This document shows, piece after piece, positions 33,378 through 42,279 of a stretch of 64,000 nt of DNA (positions within the stretch are counted from its first letter, which is position 1; every line of letters starts with the position of its first letter). A model generated the notes under the pieces. It was given only the letters and a program-made list of their open reading frames with translations. It made no database searches and had not been told where the DNA came from. The stretch spans positions 62,001-126,000 of the forward strand of contig NZ_ABCG01000006.1 in NCBI RefSeq assembly GCF_000181515.1, read 5' to 3'. The stretch is from Erythrobacter sp. SD-21. Its GTDB lineage: Bacteria; Pseudomonadota; Alphaproteobacteria; Sphingomonadales; Sphingomonadaceae. A program made the position numbers and the translations under genes.

Positions 33378-34396
33378 CCTGGCAGCCGCAGAACCTTCCC
33401 GCAGACCACCCCCCGGTGAAGTCCGGCAGCGTGGGCGTCCTCATCGTCAACCTCGGCACGCCCGACGCGCCCGAGCCGGGGCCGGTGAAGCGCTATCTCG
33501 CCGAATTTCTCTCCGACAGGCGCGTGGTGGAGATCCCGCCGATCGCCTGGCAGCCGATCCTGCGCGGCATCATCCTCAACACGCGGCCGAAGAAGAGCGC
33601 GCACGCTTACAGCCAAGTCTGGACCGAGGACGGCTCGCCTCTCGCCGTCATCACGCGCCAGCAGGCCGAGGCCATGCAGGTGCGGCTGGGCGATGGCGTC
33701 ACGGTCGACTGGGCGATGCGCTATGGCACGCCCTCGATCCCGGAGCGCTTGAAGGCGCTGATGGACAAGGGCTGCGAGCGCATCTTGCTCGCCCCGATGT
33801 ACCCGCAATATTCGGGCGCGACGACGGCGACGGTTGTGGACAAGGCTGGGGAAGCCCTAGGGAAGATGCGTTGGCAACCTTCCTTGCGCACCCTGCCGCC
33901 CTATCACGATGATCCGGCCTATATCGACGCGCTGGAAGCGGACCTCACCCGCCAGCTGAGCGCGCTCGACTTCGAGCCGGAGGTCCTGCTCCTGAGCTTC
34001 CACGGCATGCCCGAGCGCACGCTGCACCTCGGCGATCCTTATCACTGCCACTGCATGAAAACCTCGCGCCTGCTGCAGGCGCGCCTAGACGGCCGGCGGT
34101 TTCGCATTCGCACTACCTTCCAGTCCCGCTTCGGGCGCGCGAAATGGCTGGAGCCAGCCACCGATCACGTCATCGCCGAGGAAGCGGCCAAGGGCACGAA
34201 ACGCATGGCAATCGCCGCGCCGGGCTTTTCTGCCGACTGTCTCGAAACGCTGGAAGAGCTGGCGATGCAGGGCCGCGACCAGTTTATCGAGGAAGGCGGC
34301 GAGAAATTTGCCGCGCTCTCCTGTCTCAACACTTCGGATGCGGGCCTCGTCATGCTGGAGACACTTCTCCGGCGCGAAATTTCCGGCTGGATTTAG
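33374..34396 (+). CDS. hemH: Ferrochelatase
   Basis: A 340-aa enzyme inserting Fe2+ into protoporphyrin IX, the last step of protoheme synthesis. The N-terminus VGVLIVNLGTPDAPEPGPVK is the family start; LAPMYPQYSGATTATV, the catalytic His of LLSFHGMPERTL and the Glu of ETLEELAM-type region, and FQSRFGRAKWLEPATD match HemH. The ATG at 33374 overlaps the previous stop (ATGA). The P450 gene just downstream uses heme, which may be why they are near. Confidence 0.95.
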   Translation: MTWQPQNLPADHPPVKSGSVGVLIVNLGTPDAPEPGPVKRYLAEFLSDRRVVEIPPIAWQPILRGIILNTRPKKSAHAYSQVWTEDGSPLAVITRQQAEAMQVRLGDGVTVDWAMRYGTPSIPERLKALMDKGCERILLAPMYPQYSGATTATVVDKAGEALGKMRWQPSLRTLPPYHDDPAYIDALEADLTRQLSALDFEPEVLLLSFHGMPERTLHLGDPYHCHCMKTSRLLQARLDGRRFRIRTTFQSRFGRAKWLEPATDHVIAEEAAKGTKRMAIAAPGFSADCLETLEELAMQGRDQFIEEGGEKFAALSCLNTSDAGLVMLETLLRREISGWI

Positions 34397-34439
34397 ATTG
34401 CTAATTGCTACTTAACTCTTGCCTTGGCATAGTCGGCCC

Positions 34440-35828
34440 ATGGCAACTCTCGCAGCACACGACCCGATCCCCACCCACTGGACTGAGGGTGCCCCCTCAG
34501 CAGTCGATCTCGCCCACATCCCGGGCGAAGGCGGCTGGCCCTTGGTCGGCAACACCTTGAAGATGCTGAAGGACCCGCACGCCTTCACGCGGCGCATGGT
34601 TGAAATTTATGGCCGGGTGTACAAGAACAAGGCGTTCGGCGGCTGGAACGTCGGCCTGATCGGGGCCGATGCGAACGAGCTGCTGCTGTTCGACCGGAAC
34701 AAGAACTTCTCCTCCGAGCAGGGCTGGGGCCCGATCCTCGACCAGCTGTTCCCGCGCGGGCTGATGCTGATGGATTTCGACCATCACCGTGCCGATCGGC
34801 GCGCGCTGTCGATCGCCTTCAAGCCGGGCCCGATGCGCCATTATTCTGGCAGTCTCAACCGCGGCATCGCGCAGAAGGTGGAGGATTGGGGCGAAGGTCC
34901 GATGCAGTTCTACCCTGCGATCAAGACGCTAACGCTCGATTTGGCCGCGGACAGCTTCATCGGGATCGAATGGGGGCCGGAAGCGGACAAGATCAACACC
35001 GCCTTTATCGACATGGTGCAGGCCTCGGTGGCGCCGGTGCGCAAGCCCTTGCCCTTCACGCAGATGAAGCGCGGCGTGGACGGCCGCAAATTCCTCGTCG
35101 ATTTCTTTACCGCCGAAACCCACCGCCGCCGCGCCGAGGGCGGGGGGCAGGACATGTTCAGCCAGTTTGCCACCGCCGAGTATGAGGACGGCAGCCTCAT
35201 GCCGGTCGACGAAGTGGTCGACCATATGAACTTCCTGATGATGGCGGCGCACGACACGATCACCAGTTCGGCGACCTCGCTGATCTGGCTGCTCGCCAAG
35301 CATCCCGACTGGCAGGAAAAGCTGCGGCAGGAAGTGGAGAGCGTGACCGGCGGCATCGGCGCGGACGGGCGCCCGCGCGATCTCGATTATGACGACATGG
35401 GCAAGCTCGAACTGCTCGAAATGGCTTTCAAGGAAGCGCTGCGGATGGTCCCGCCCGTGCCCTCGACCCCGCGCCGCGCGCTGCGCGAATTCGAGTTCGG
35501 CGGTTATCGTATCCCGGCCGGGACGCATGTCGGCATCAACGCCTATTTCGTGCATCACGAGGAAGAGAATTGGGACAACCCCCATGCCTTCGACCCGATG
35601 CACTTTACGCCGGAAAAGGTGAAGGCGCGGCACAAATACGCATGGGTGCCCTTCGGCGGCGGCGCGCATATGTGCCTTGGCCTGCACTTTGCTTATATGC
35701 AGGTGAAGATCCTGATGGCGCAGCTCCTGCCGCGCTATCGCATCGAACTGGTGCAGGAGCCGGACTGGCAGCCCTGGCCGATCCCCAAGCCGCGCGACGG
35801 CCTGAGGATTTCGCTCAAGGCGATCTAG
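34440..35828 (+). CDS. Cytochrome P450
   Basis: A 462-aa soluble P450 monooxygenase. I-helix AAHDT at 269-273 (oxygen-activating acid/Thr pair), K-helix ExxR at 332-335 (EALR), and heme loop FGGGAHMCLG at 405-414 with the thiolate ligand Cys412. The early region has AHIPGEGGWPLVGNTLKM, typical of the CYP51/CYP26-like and CYP120-like bacterial groups. Length is at the long end for bacteria. No ferredoxin or ferredoxin reductase is adjacent. The substrate is unknown; sterol-, retinoid- or terpenoid-like compounds are possible by similarity of the N-terminal motif. Confidence 0.92.
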   Translation: MATLAAHDPIPTHWTEGAPSAVDLAHIPGEGGWPLVGNTLKMLKDPHAFTRRMVEIYGRVYKNKAFGGWNVGLIGADANELLLFDRNKNFSSEQGWGPILDQLFPRGLMLMDFDHHRADRRALSIAFKPGPMRHYSGSLNRGIAQKVEDWGEGPMQFYPAIKTLTLDLAADSFIGIEWGPEADKINTAFIDMVQASVAPVRKPLPFTQMKRGVDGRKFLVDFFTAETHRRRAEGGGQDMFSQFATAEYEDGSLMPVDEVVDHMNFLMMAAHDTITSSATSLIWLLAKHPDWQEKLRQEVESVTGGIGADGRPRDLDYDDMGKLELLEMAFKEALRMVPPVPSTPRRALREFEFGGYRIPAGTHVGINAYFVHHEEENWDNPHAFDPMHFTPEKVKARHKYAWVPFGGGAHMCLGLHFAYMQVKILMAQLLPRYRIELVQEPDWQPWPIPKPRDGLRISLKAI

Positions 35829-36011
35829 CTAGAAATCAATCGCGATGCCGTCCTTCACCCAGTCGCCATAGCGCGTCGGACTGAGGTCTTCCTCGTTGTC
35901 GACCTTTTGCGGCTTGGGCGGCGGTTCGCTGCTCCAGTGTTCGGGCTTCTCGAATGTCTCGGGCCGCTTGGTCGCGCGTTTTGCCTGTCCTGAGCGTGTC
36001 GAATGGGTCAT
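35829..36011 (-). CDS. DUF1674 protein, SdhAF4-like succinate dehydrogenase assembly factor
   Basis: A 60-aa protein ending LSPTRYGDWVKDGIAIDF, the diagnostic DUF1674/SDHAF4 C-terminus. The N-terminal two thirds are charged and Pro-rich, probably disordered. In mitochondria and alphaproteobacteria this factor supports assembly of the flavinylated SdhA subunit. The TAG stop of the P450 gene directly abuts its stop (convergent). It is divergent from rsmB. Confidence 0.85.
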   Translation of the reverse strand: MTHSTRSGQAKRATKRPETFEKPEHWSSEPPPKPQKVDNEEDLSPTRYGDWVKDGIAIDF

Positions 36012-36062
36012 GGCTCTAGAATGCGCAGGCTGGCGCAGGGTTTCAAGTGCGGGTAGGGGCGC

Positions 36063-37307
36063 ATGGCAATGGCACAGCCCCCCGGAATTCACGCGCGCCG
36101 CGCCGCGCTTCGTTTGCTCGATGCTGTCTTCCGGCGCGGCGAGACGCTCGACATCGCTTTCAACGCAGCGACGAAGGATGTGCGCAAGTTCGAGGACAAG
36201 GCGCTCGCCCGCGCCATCACGAGCGAAGTGCTGCGCTGGCTGGTCGATCTCGATAGAGGCATTGACAGCGCGACGAAGAAAGCGCTGCCGGATGATTCCA
36301 AGGCGCGCATGGTGCTGCGCATGATGCTGGCCCAGTGGCTGCGGCTCGACACTCCGCCGCATGCCGTGATCGCGACCTGCCTGCCGCTGCTGGCGGGCGG
36401 TCCGCGGCGGCTGGCGCATGGTGTCTTTTCCACCCTCACAAAGCGCGAAATTGCGCTCCCTGAATCGCCCACCCTGCCCGAAGACGTTGCGCAGCGCTGG
36501 GGCGAGCGGGCCGAAGCAATCGCGCGGGGCCTCGCCGAACCGCCGCCGCTCGACCTCACGCTGAAGGATCCTGACCAGACTGAGATCTGGAAGACCAGGC
36601 TCGCCGCCGACAGCCTGACGCCCGGCCACCTGCGCCTGCCGCGCGGGGAGAATGTCGAGAAGCTGCCCGGGTTCGCGGAAGGTGAGTGGTGGGTGCAGGA
36701 CCTCGCCGCCTCTCTGCCCGTGCGCCTGCTAGGGGCAGGCGAGGGGCGCCATGTCCTCGACCTGTGCGCCGCGCCCGGTGGCAAGACGCTCCAGCTGGCC
36801 GCGCAGGGCTGGCAGGTCACCTCGCTCGATATCTCGAAACGGCGGCTCGACCTGCTCAAGGTGAATCTCAAGCGAACCGGTCTAAAGGCTTCCGCCGTGC
36901 GCGCCGACGCGCTCGCGTGGGAGCCCAAGCACCAGTTCGACGCGATCCTGCTCGATGCGCCCTGCACGGCGACCGGGACGGCGCGGCGGCACCCCGACGT
37001 CATCCACCGGATCGGCCAGCGCCAGATCGAGGAGATGGCGGAACTCCAGGCCTCGCTGCTCGCCCGCGCCGCCGGATGGCTCAAGCCCGGAGGGGTCCTT
37101 GTCTACGCGACCTGCTCACTCGAACGCGAAGAAGGCGAGGGGCAGGAACTACCCTCCAGCCTCGGAATCGCGCCTATTGCCCAGGACGATTTGCCCGATG
37201 GCATCAACCCTTCGGACGACGGCACCCTGCGCACCGACCCGGGAATGCTGCTCGAAAACGGGGGAATCGATGGATTCTTCATCGTCCGGGCGATCCGCAC
37301 GGATTGA
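36063..37307 (+). CDS. rsmB: 16S rRNA m5C967-type methyltransferase (RsmB/NOP family)
   Basis: A 414-aa SAM-dependent RNA methyltransferase. N-terminal NusB-like RNA-binding domain (about 1-135, RRAALRLLDAVFRRGETLD), then a Rossmann domain with motif I LDLCAAPGGKTLQLA, motif IV ILLDAPCTATGTARRHPD and motif VI VYATCSLEREEGEG; the cysteines in DAPC and ATCS are the base-release and catalytic pair. The product is m5C on 16S rRNA near position 967 in the family. A GTG/ATG choice exists within three codons of the start. Confidence 0.92.
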   Translation: MAMAQPPGIHARRAALRLLDAVFRRGETLDIAFNAATKDVRKFEDKALARAITSEVLRWLVDLDRGIDSATKKALPDDSKARMVLRMMLAQWLRLDTPPHAVIATCLPLLAGGPRRLAHGVFSTLTKREIALPESPTLPEDVAQRWGERAEAIARGLAEPPPLDLTLKDPDQTEIWKTRLAADSLTPGHLRLPRGENVEKLPGFAEGEWWVQDLAASLPVRLLGAGEGRHVLDLCAAPGGKTLQLAAQGWQVTSLDISKRRLDLLKVNLKRTGLKASAVRADALAWEPKHQFDAILLDAPCTATGTARRHPDVIHRIGQRQIEEMAELQASLLARAAGWLKPGGVLVYATCSLEREEGEGQELPSSLGIAPIAQDDLPDGINPSDDGTLRTDPGMLLENGGIDGFFIVRAIRTD

Positions 37308-37327
37308 TTTGCGGCACAAATAGGGCA

Positions 37328-37352
37328 GGGTGCGGCTCAACTCGTCGCACCC
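37328..37352 (+). terminator. Hairpin after rsmB
   Basis: GGGTGCG (37328-37334) and CGCACCC (37346-37352) form a 7-bp stem with an 11-base loop, 21 bases after the rsmB stop. It has no T-run, so it is a weak terminator candidate. The rest of the 270-base gap up to ompA holds a further small hairpin (ACCC/GGGT near 37507-37520) and must contain the ompA promoter; no gene is seen. Confidence 0.35.
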
Positions 37353-37579
37353 CCGGCCCGAACCGCCCCCTGCCGGCCCAGCCTGAAAGCTTCGTTCATT
37401 TTCGTGAAAGGCCGCTGGCAACAGCTAGGCCCTCGTTAGTTCGACCGTGGGCTCTTTCGGCCTGCATATACGTTAAGCCTATCAGGTAGACATTCCATAA
37501 CCGGACCACCCATCCCTGGGTGACCGGACATGATGCCGATACCCCCCATCCGGCGTCGCATAATCTAGGAGTACCCCAA

Positions 37580-38446
37580 GTGACTGCATTTACGAAAACC
37601 GCAGGTATCCCCCTCCTGCTTTCCGCCCTGGCCCTTCCGCTCGCAGCCCCGGTTGCCGCCCAGGACAGCACCGACATCGACGTTTACGGTTCGGCTCTGA
37701 CCGAAGGCCCTGAAGTTGAAGGCATCATCACCGCACGCAGCGGCGACAGGATCCAGGTCACGATGGAAAACGGCCAGAACACAACGATCATCGTCGATGA
37801 AGGCACCGAAGTTAAGGCCACCGGCGGCTTCCTCGGCCTCGGCAGCAAGACGCTGCGCACCGACCAGCTGATGAATGGCCTGCCGGTCGAAGTCGAAACC
37901 CTGCAGTTCCAGGGCGGTCTCGTCGCCAAGCAGGTCAAGCTCAAGGCGAGCGACATGGAAACCGCTGCGATGATCCGCGGTGCGACTCAGCAGCAGTTCG
38001 CCGAACACCGCGCCGACATCGACGCCAACGCCGCCGCTGCCGAAGCCTTGAAGGGCCGCATGGCGAACATCGACCAGTACAACGTCCGCGGCGTGACCAA
38101 TGTCTATTTCGACAGCGGCAAGTGGAACATCTCGCCGGAAGGCCAGCGCGAGATCTGCGACATCGCTTCGCAGGCCGAAGCCATGGACAACGCTCTCCTG
38201 CTTGTCGTCGGCTACACCGACTCGGATGGTAACGAAGACTACAACCAGGTCCTCTCGGAGCGCCGTGCAGGCCGCGTCGTGAACTACCTGCAGCAAAAGT
38301 GTGGCTGGCAGCCCTGGCGCATGCTGACCCCGACCGGCATGTCCGAATCGGATCCGGCTGCAGACAACAGCACTCCCGAAGGCAAGGCGCAGAACCGCCG
38401 CGTTTCGGTGAACATCCTCGTCAGCAAGGCCACCGAAGAAGGCTGA
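37580..38446 (+). CDS. OmpA-family outer membrane/peptidoglycan-binding protein
   Basis: A 288-aa envelope protein. Signal peptide 1-28 (GIPLLLSALALPLAAPVAAQ). Residues 35-125 look like an OB-like beta domain (ITARSGDRIQVTMENGQNTT), unlike the 8-strand OmpA barrel. The OmpA-C peptidoglycan-binding domain follows (about 170-285) with NVYFDSGKWNISPEGQ, VVGYTDSDGNEDYNQVLSER and NRRVSVNILV. The start is GTG at 37580 with AGGAG 8 bases before. Loss of a barrel suggests a periplasmic murein-binding protein rather than a porin. Confidence 0.88.
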   Translation: MTAFTKTAGIPLLLSALALPLAAPVAAQDSTDIDVYGSALTEGPEVEGIITARSGDRIQVTMENGQNTTIIVDEGTEVKATGGFLGLGSKTLRTDQLMNGLPVEVETLQFQGGLVAKQVKLKASDMETAAMIRGATQQQFAEHRADIDANAAAAEALKGRMANIDQYNVRGVTNVYFDSGKWNISPEGQREICDIASQAEAMDNALLLVVGYTDSDGNEDYNQVLSERRAGRVVNYLQQKCGWQPWRMLTPTGMSESDPAADNSTPEGKAQNRRVSVNILVSKATEEG

Positions 38447-38463
38447 GCCTGACCAAAGAACAA

Positions 38464-38500
38464 AAAGAAGGGGCGGCCTTTCGCGGGCCGCCCCTTCTTT
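38464..38500. terminator. Intrinsic terminator between ompA-like gene and msrA
   Basis: A perfect 15-bp stem, AAAGAAGGGGCGGCC (38464-38478) with GGCCGCCCCTTCTTT (38486-38500), 7-base loop. It serves the rightward gene and abuts the msrA stop, so it could also end leftward transcription. Confidence 0.9.
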
Positions 38501-38501
38501 G

Positions 38502-39038
38502 TTAGGCGTCGTCCTTGAGATACTTCTGGAAGCTCTTCCGCAGCTTCATCAGCTTGGGCGGGATGACCGCGAGGCAATAGGGGTTCCGCTGGCCTTCGCC
38601 CTCCCAGTATTCCTGGTGATAGTCTTCCGCCGGATACCATTCACCGGTCTCGATTGTTGTCACCGCGCTCTGGCCGGGGTGCTCCTCGTTCCAGCGGGCG
38701 ATGGCGGCCTCGGCGGCTTCGCGCTGGTCTTCGGCGGGGAAGATGGCGCTGCGGTATTGCGTACCGACATCGTTGCCCTGCCGGTTCAATTGGGTCGGAT
38801 CATGCGTGCCCATGAACACATCGAGAATCTGCTCTAGGCCGATCTGGTCCGCATCATAGGTGACGCGCACGCCCTCGGCATGGCCGGTGTTGCCGGTGCA
38901 GACTTCCTTGTAGGTCGGATTTGGCTGGTCGCCGCCGATATAGCCGCTTTCGACGCCGGTCACGCCGATCACATCCTTCATAACTGCTTCGGTGCACCAG
39001 AAGCATCCGCCTGCGACGATAACCTGTTCCTGAGCCAT
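38502..39038 (-). CDS. msrA: Peptide-methionine (S)-S-oxide reductase
   Basis: A 178-aa MsrA reducing the S form of methionine sulfoxide. Catalytic Cys in AGGCFWCTEA, family motif GYIGGDQPNPTYKEVCTGNT, GHAEGVRVTYD, and QYRSAIFP. No signal peptide, so cytoplasmic. A divergent gene for an exported methyltransferase starts 105 bases away. MsrB is encoded 15 kb upstream in the window. Confidence 0.95.
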   Translation of the reverse strand: MAQEQVIVAGGCFWCTEAVMKDVIGVTGVESGYIGGDQPNPTYKEVCTGNTGHAEGVRVTYDADQIGLEQILDVFMGTHDPTQLNRQGNDVGTQYRSAIFPAEDQREAAEAAIARWNEEHPGQSAVTTIETGEWYPAEDYHQEYWEGEGQRNPYCLAVIPPKLMKLRKSFQKYLKDDA

Positions 39039-39142
39039 GTTTTTCTCCTTTGCCGCGCCATGTAGGAAGCGCAGGCACGCTTGTCATCGCCTGCGCGCAC
39101 GGGCAGGAGGGCATCAATCGTTTCACAAGGGGAGACAGAACT

Positions 39143-39967
39143 ATGCGCTTTTTGCTTGCCGCCGCCGCGACCGCCCTCCTGGCATCGCCGCTTGCCGCCG
39201 ACGATCACGTGCCGACCATTGGCGCGGTCCTCGCAGCCGACCTGCGCGATGACGACCGCGCACGCGACCAGTATCGCCACCCCGAACAGACACTCGACTT
39301 CTTCGGTGTCGAGCCCACCATGACCGTGGCCGAATTCGGCCCGGGGGGCGGCTGGTACACCCGCGTGCTGGCGCCCTATCTCTCGCCCGCCGGCCGCTAT
39401 ATCGCCTTCCAGCCCGACAGCGACGGGCAGGACTATCGCGACCGCGCGCAGGAAGCCCGTGCAAAGGGCTGGACCGAACGTTTCACCACGAGCGTTGGCG
39501 AAATGGCGGGCGTGAACGCCGCCAATGCCGCCGCCTTCGAAATCGACGAAATGCCCGAGGAGCTCGCCGGCACCGTCGACCGCGTGCTGATCTTCCGCTC
39601 GATGCACGGCCTCAACATGGGCAATGAAGCCGATACGGTTCTGAAGGCGGCGCGCATGATGCTGAAGGATGATGGAATGGTCGGCGTGGTCCAGCACCGC
39701 GCTCCCGAGGGCGCAAGCTATAACGATTACGGCGCCCGCCAGCGCGGCTATATGCGCACTCAGGACGTAGTGGCCATCTTCGAGGCCGCCGGATTCGAGC
39801 TGGCCGCCGAAAGCGAGATCAACGCCAACCCGCGCGACCCCGCCAATTGGGAACGCGGCGTGTGGACACTGCCTCCCGTCCTCCAGTTCGGTGATGAGGA
39901 TCGCGCGCGCTACGAAGCGATAGGCGAGAGCGACCGCATGACGCTGCTCTTCAAGAAATCCGACTGA
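39143..39967 (+). CDS. Exported class I SAM-dependent methyltransferase, COG4798-like
   Basis: A 274-aa protein with a clear signal peptide (MRFLLAAAATALLASPLAAD) followed by a methyltransferase fold: motif I VAEFGPGGGWYTRVLAPYL, a GRYIAFQPDS acidic loop, and VDRVLIFRSMHGLNMGNEAD. SAM-dependent enzymes are normally cytoplasmic, yet this predicted-methyltransferase family usually carries signal peptides. Either it uses exported SAM or it has a different role. AAGGGGAGA precedes the ATG. The signal start, rather than an upstream ATG at 39050, fits the ribosome-binding site. Confidence 0.82.
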   Translation: MRFLLAAAATALLASPLAADDHVPTIGAVLAADLRDDDRARDQYRHPEQTLDFFGVEPTMTVAEFGPGGGWYTRVLAPYLSPAGRYIAFQPDSDGQDYRDRAQEARAKGWTERFTTSVGEMAGVNAANAAAFEIDEMPEELAGTVDRVLIFRSMHGLNMGNEADTVLKAARMMLKDDGMVGVVQHRAPEGASYNDYGARQRGYMRTQDVVAIFEAAGFELAAESEINANPRDPANWERGVWTLPPVLQFGDEDRARYEAIGESDRMTLLFKKSD

Positions 39968-40043
39968 CCACTTCGTCAGCCAGCGTTCATTCGCGAGCAG
40001 CCAATCCCCTAGACGTAATAGTGTTACATCGAGGGGATTTTTC

Positions 40044-40838
40044 ATGCGTGAACTGATCCTGACTGCTTCCGCGCCGCTGCCGCTGCCGCTGCCGCTGGCG
40101 CTGGCGCTGGCCGCCTGTGCCGACCGCAGCGACGAAGCGCGCGGTGTCGATTACGGCGAGACGCTGCTTTCCGTCAGCGCCAGCGGGCAGGCCGAGAGCC
40201 GCCCCGATCGCGCGCAGTTCAACGCCGGTATCGAGACCTATTCGCGCAGCGCCAAGGCGGCGAGCGAGGCCAATGCCGAGAAGATCGCGGAAATCGTCGC
40301 GGCCTTGCGCGAACTGGGCGTCGAGGAAGATTATATCCAGACGCAGAACGTCTCGGTGCGCCGGATCGACTGGGGTGACCGCAAGGGCCAGTATCAGGCG
40401 AGCAATGTGTTCGAAGTCACGATGGACAATCCGGACCGCCCGGGCGCTGCCGTTTCGGCCGTGACCGAGGCCGGGGCCAATGTCCTGTCCGGGCCCAGCC
40501 TCACCGTGAGCGACCCGGAAGAAGTCGCCAACATCGCCTATGCCGATGCCTACGAGGCCGCCCGCAACCGCGCCGAGGCTTATGCCGAGGCGGCCGGCAT
40601 GGAAATCAGCCGCGTGCTCTACATCCGCGATGCAGGCGGGCAGCAGGGGCAGCAGTATTTGCGCGGCGCCGAAGCGATGAACGAAATGGCGGTCCAGGTG
40701 GCCGCCCCGCCGCCCGTGGCCCCGCCGCCGCCGGTCCTGACCGGCCCGCGACCCGAAAGCGGATCGCCCGGCATGATGATCGGCACCAGCCGCAGCCAGG
40801 TCTATATCCAGGTGGACTTCGCGCTGAAGGAGAAATAA
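40044..40838 (+). CDS. SIMPL domain (DUF541) lipoprotein
   Basis: A 264-aa predicted lipoprotein: signal with a lipobox LAAC (Cys at about 28) after a hexanucleotide-repeat-encoded PLPLPLPLALALA core. The SIMPL/DUF541 domain is visible as LLSVSASGQAESRPDRAQF, VVAALRELGVEEDYIQTQNV and DAYEAARNRAEAYAEAAGME. A Pro-rich linker (AAPPPVAPPPPVLTGPRPES) precedes a final strand. SIMPL proteins (BP26/OMP28-like) assemble in the periplasm or on the outer membrane; the role is unclear. GAGGGGATT precedes the ATG. Confidence 0.87.
   Translation: MRELILTASAPLPLPLPLALALAACADRSDEARGVDYGETLLSVSASGQAESRPDRAQFNAGIETYSRSAKAASEANAEKIAEIVAALRELGVEEDYIQTQNVSVRRIDWGDRKGQYQASNVFEVTMDNPDRPGAAVSAVTEAGANVLSGPSLTVSDPEEVANIAYADAYEAARNRAEAYAEAAGMEISRVLYIRDAGGQQGQQYLRGAEAMNEMAVQVAAPPPVAPPPPVLTGPRPESGSPGMMIGTSRSQVYIQVDFALKEK
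40074..40109 (+). repeat. Hexanucleotide repeat in a signal peptide
   Basis: Four copies of CCGCTG (40074-40097) followed by two of GCGCTG (40098-40109). They encode Pro-Leu and Ala-Leu pairs that form the hydrophobic core of the lipoprotein signal. A change in copy number stays in frame, so it would change core length rather than switch the gene off. Confidence 0.75.
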
Positions 40839-40850
40839 CGCTCCTCTCCC

Positions 40851-41714
40851 ATGAGAGAACTCACTGTTTCCGTCCTGCAACTCGCCCTCGCGCGGGCTGA
40901 CGAGGCCGACAATATCGCCGCCGTGGGCGCGCTCGTCGAAGAGGCTGCGCGCAAGGGCGCGCAGGTGATCCTGCCGCCCGAACTCTTCGCCGGCGACTAT
41001 TTCTGCCGCGAGGAGGAAGAAGAACTCTTCGCCCGTGCTCGCCCGCTGGCCGAGGACCCAAGCGTGCGCGCCATGCAGGAGCTTGCCGGAAAACTCGGCG
41101 TGGCCATCCCGACCAGTTTCTTTGAGCGCGACGGGCATCACTATTACAACACGCTCGCCATGATCGGTCCCGATGGCCAGATCATGGGCACCTATCGCAA
41201 GTGCCACATTCCCGATGGCCCGGGTTACGAGGAAAAATATTATTTCCGTCCTGGCAATGACGGCTTCAAGGTGTGGGACGTGTTCGGCGCGCGCATCGGC
41301 GTCGGCATCTGCTGGGACCAGTGGTATCCCGAATGCGCGCGGGTCATGGCGCTGAAGGGCGCCGAAGTTTTGTTTTATCCGACGGCGATCGGTTCGGAGC
41401 CTTACGACGCCGACCTCGACACCAGCCGCATGTGGCGCCGCGCGATGATCGGCCACGCCGTGTCGAACTGCATGCCCGTCTGCGCGGCCAACCGCATCGG
41501 CCACGAAGGTCCTGCCGACCGCCAGCAGAGCTTTTACGGCCACAGCTTCATCAGCGACGAATGGGGCGATCTCACCTGCGAATACGGAGCCTCCGACAGC
41601 GGCGTGCTGGTCCGGACCCTCGACCTCGACCGCGCGGCGAAGCACCGGGCGGGAATGGGTTTCTTCCGCGATCGCAGGCCCCAGCTCTACGGGCGCATCT
41701 GCGAGGATATCTAG
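40851..41714 (+). CDS. aguB: Nitrilase-family hydrolase, N-carbamoylputrescine amidase-like
   Basis: A 287-aa carbon-nitrogen hydrolase. The triad is Glu in ILPPELFAGDYF, Lys in GTYRKCHIPDGPGYEEKYYF, and Cys in GVGICWDQWYPECAR. The long DGPGYEEKYYFRPG and DQWYPE motifs point to N-carbamoylputrescine amidase, which makes putrescine from agmatine-derived carbamoylputrescine. Agmatine deiminase is not adjacent, so the assignment rests on sequence alone. Start 12 bases after the SIMPL gene; no separate promoter visible. Confidence 0.88.
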   Translation: MRELTVSVLQLALARADEADNIAAVGALVEEAARKGAQVILPPELFAGDYFCREEEEELFARARPLAEDPSVRAMQELAGKLGVAIPTSFFERDGHHYYNTLAMIGPDGQIMGTYRKCHIPDGPGYEEKYYFRPGNDGFKVWDVFGARIGVGICWDQWYPECARVMALKGAEVLFYPTAIGSEPYDADLDTSRMWRRAMIGHAVSNCMPVCAANRIGHEGPADRQQSFYGHSFISDEWGDLTCEYGASDSGVLVRTLDLDRAAKHRAGMGFFRDRRPQLYGRICEDI

Positions 41715-41754
41715 GCCGCGCGATGAGCCACCCGCGACTGCCCGGAGACAGTGC

Positions 41755-42228
41755 GTGACGCATCGTTATGTCATCGCCCTCGGGTCGAACATGCGGGTGC
41801 CTTCCCTCGGAGATCCACGACGGGTGCTGGCAGCGGCGCTGGCGCGGATGGAGGAGCGGCAAATCGCGGTGATCGATGCGTCGCGGACCCGTGCCAGCCG
41901 GCCCGTCGGGCCCTCGCAGCGTCTCTACGCCAATGGTGCCGCGCTTGTCGAAGCGCCGTGGGACCCGCCGCGCATGCTGCGCGAATTGCAGACCATCGAA
42001 GTGGCTTTCGGTCGCAGGCGGCAGGGCAGCCGCTGGCGCGGACGGCCACTCGATCTCGACATCATCCTCTGGAGCGGCGGGACATGGCTGTCGCCAGAGC
42101 TGACCATCCCGCACCCGCTTTTTCGGCAGCGGGATTTCGTCGCCGGTCCCGCAGCGCAGGTCGCGGCCGACTGGCGCGATCCGGTGACCGGTTTCACCCT
42201 GCGTCAGATCGCAGCGCGCGTTTCCTGA
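41755..42228 (+). CDS. folK: HPPK: 2-amino-4-hydroxy-6-hydroxymethyldihydropteridine diphosphokinase
   Basis: A 157-aa folate-pathway enzyme that pyrophosphorylates 6-hydroxymethyl-dihydropterin. MTHRYVIALGSNMRVPSLGD holds the family start, SRPVGPSQRLYANGAALVE the second motif, and RWRGRPLDLDIILWSGG the RxRDLDIDI-type signature with catalytic residues; TIPHPLFRQRDFV ends the active site. GTG start at 41755. Confidence 0.93.
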   Translation: MTHRYVIALGSNMRVPSLGDPRRVLAAALARMEERQIAVIDASRTRASRPVGPSQRLYANGAALVEAPWDPPRMLRELQTIEVAFGRRRQGSRWRGRPLDLDIILWSGGTWLSPELTIPHPLFRQRDFVAGPAAQVAADWRDPVTGFTLRQIAARVS

Positions 42229-42279
42229 CTGTGTTTTAACCTAAATTGGCCGAACAAACAAAAGCAAGCCAAACCACGC

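Noticed and set aside
39987..41645. A 552-codon minus-strand frame opposite the SIMPL and amidase genes
   Set aside because: Both plus-strand genes have ribosome-binding sites and family motifs; the opposite frame spans both and has none.
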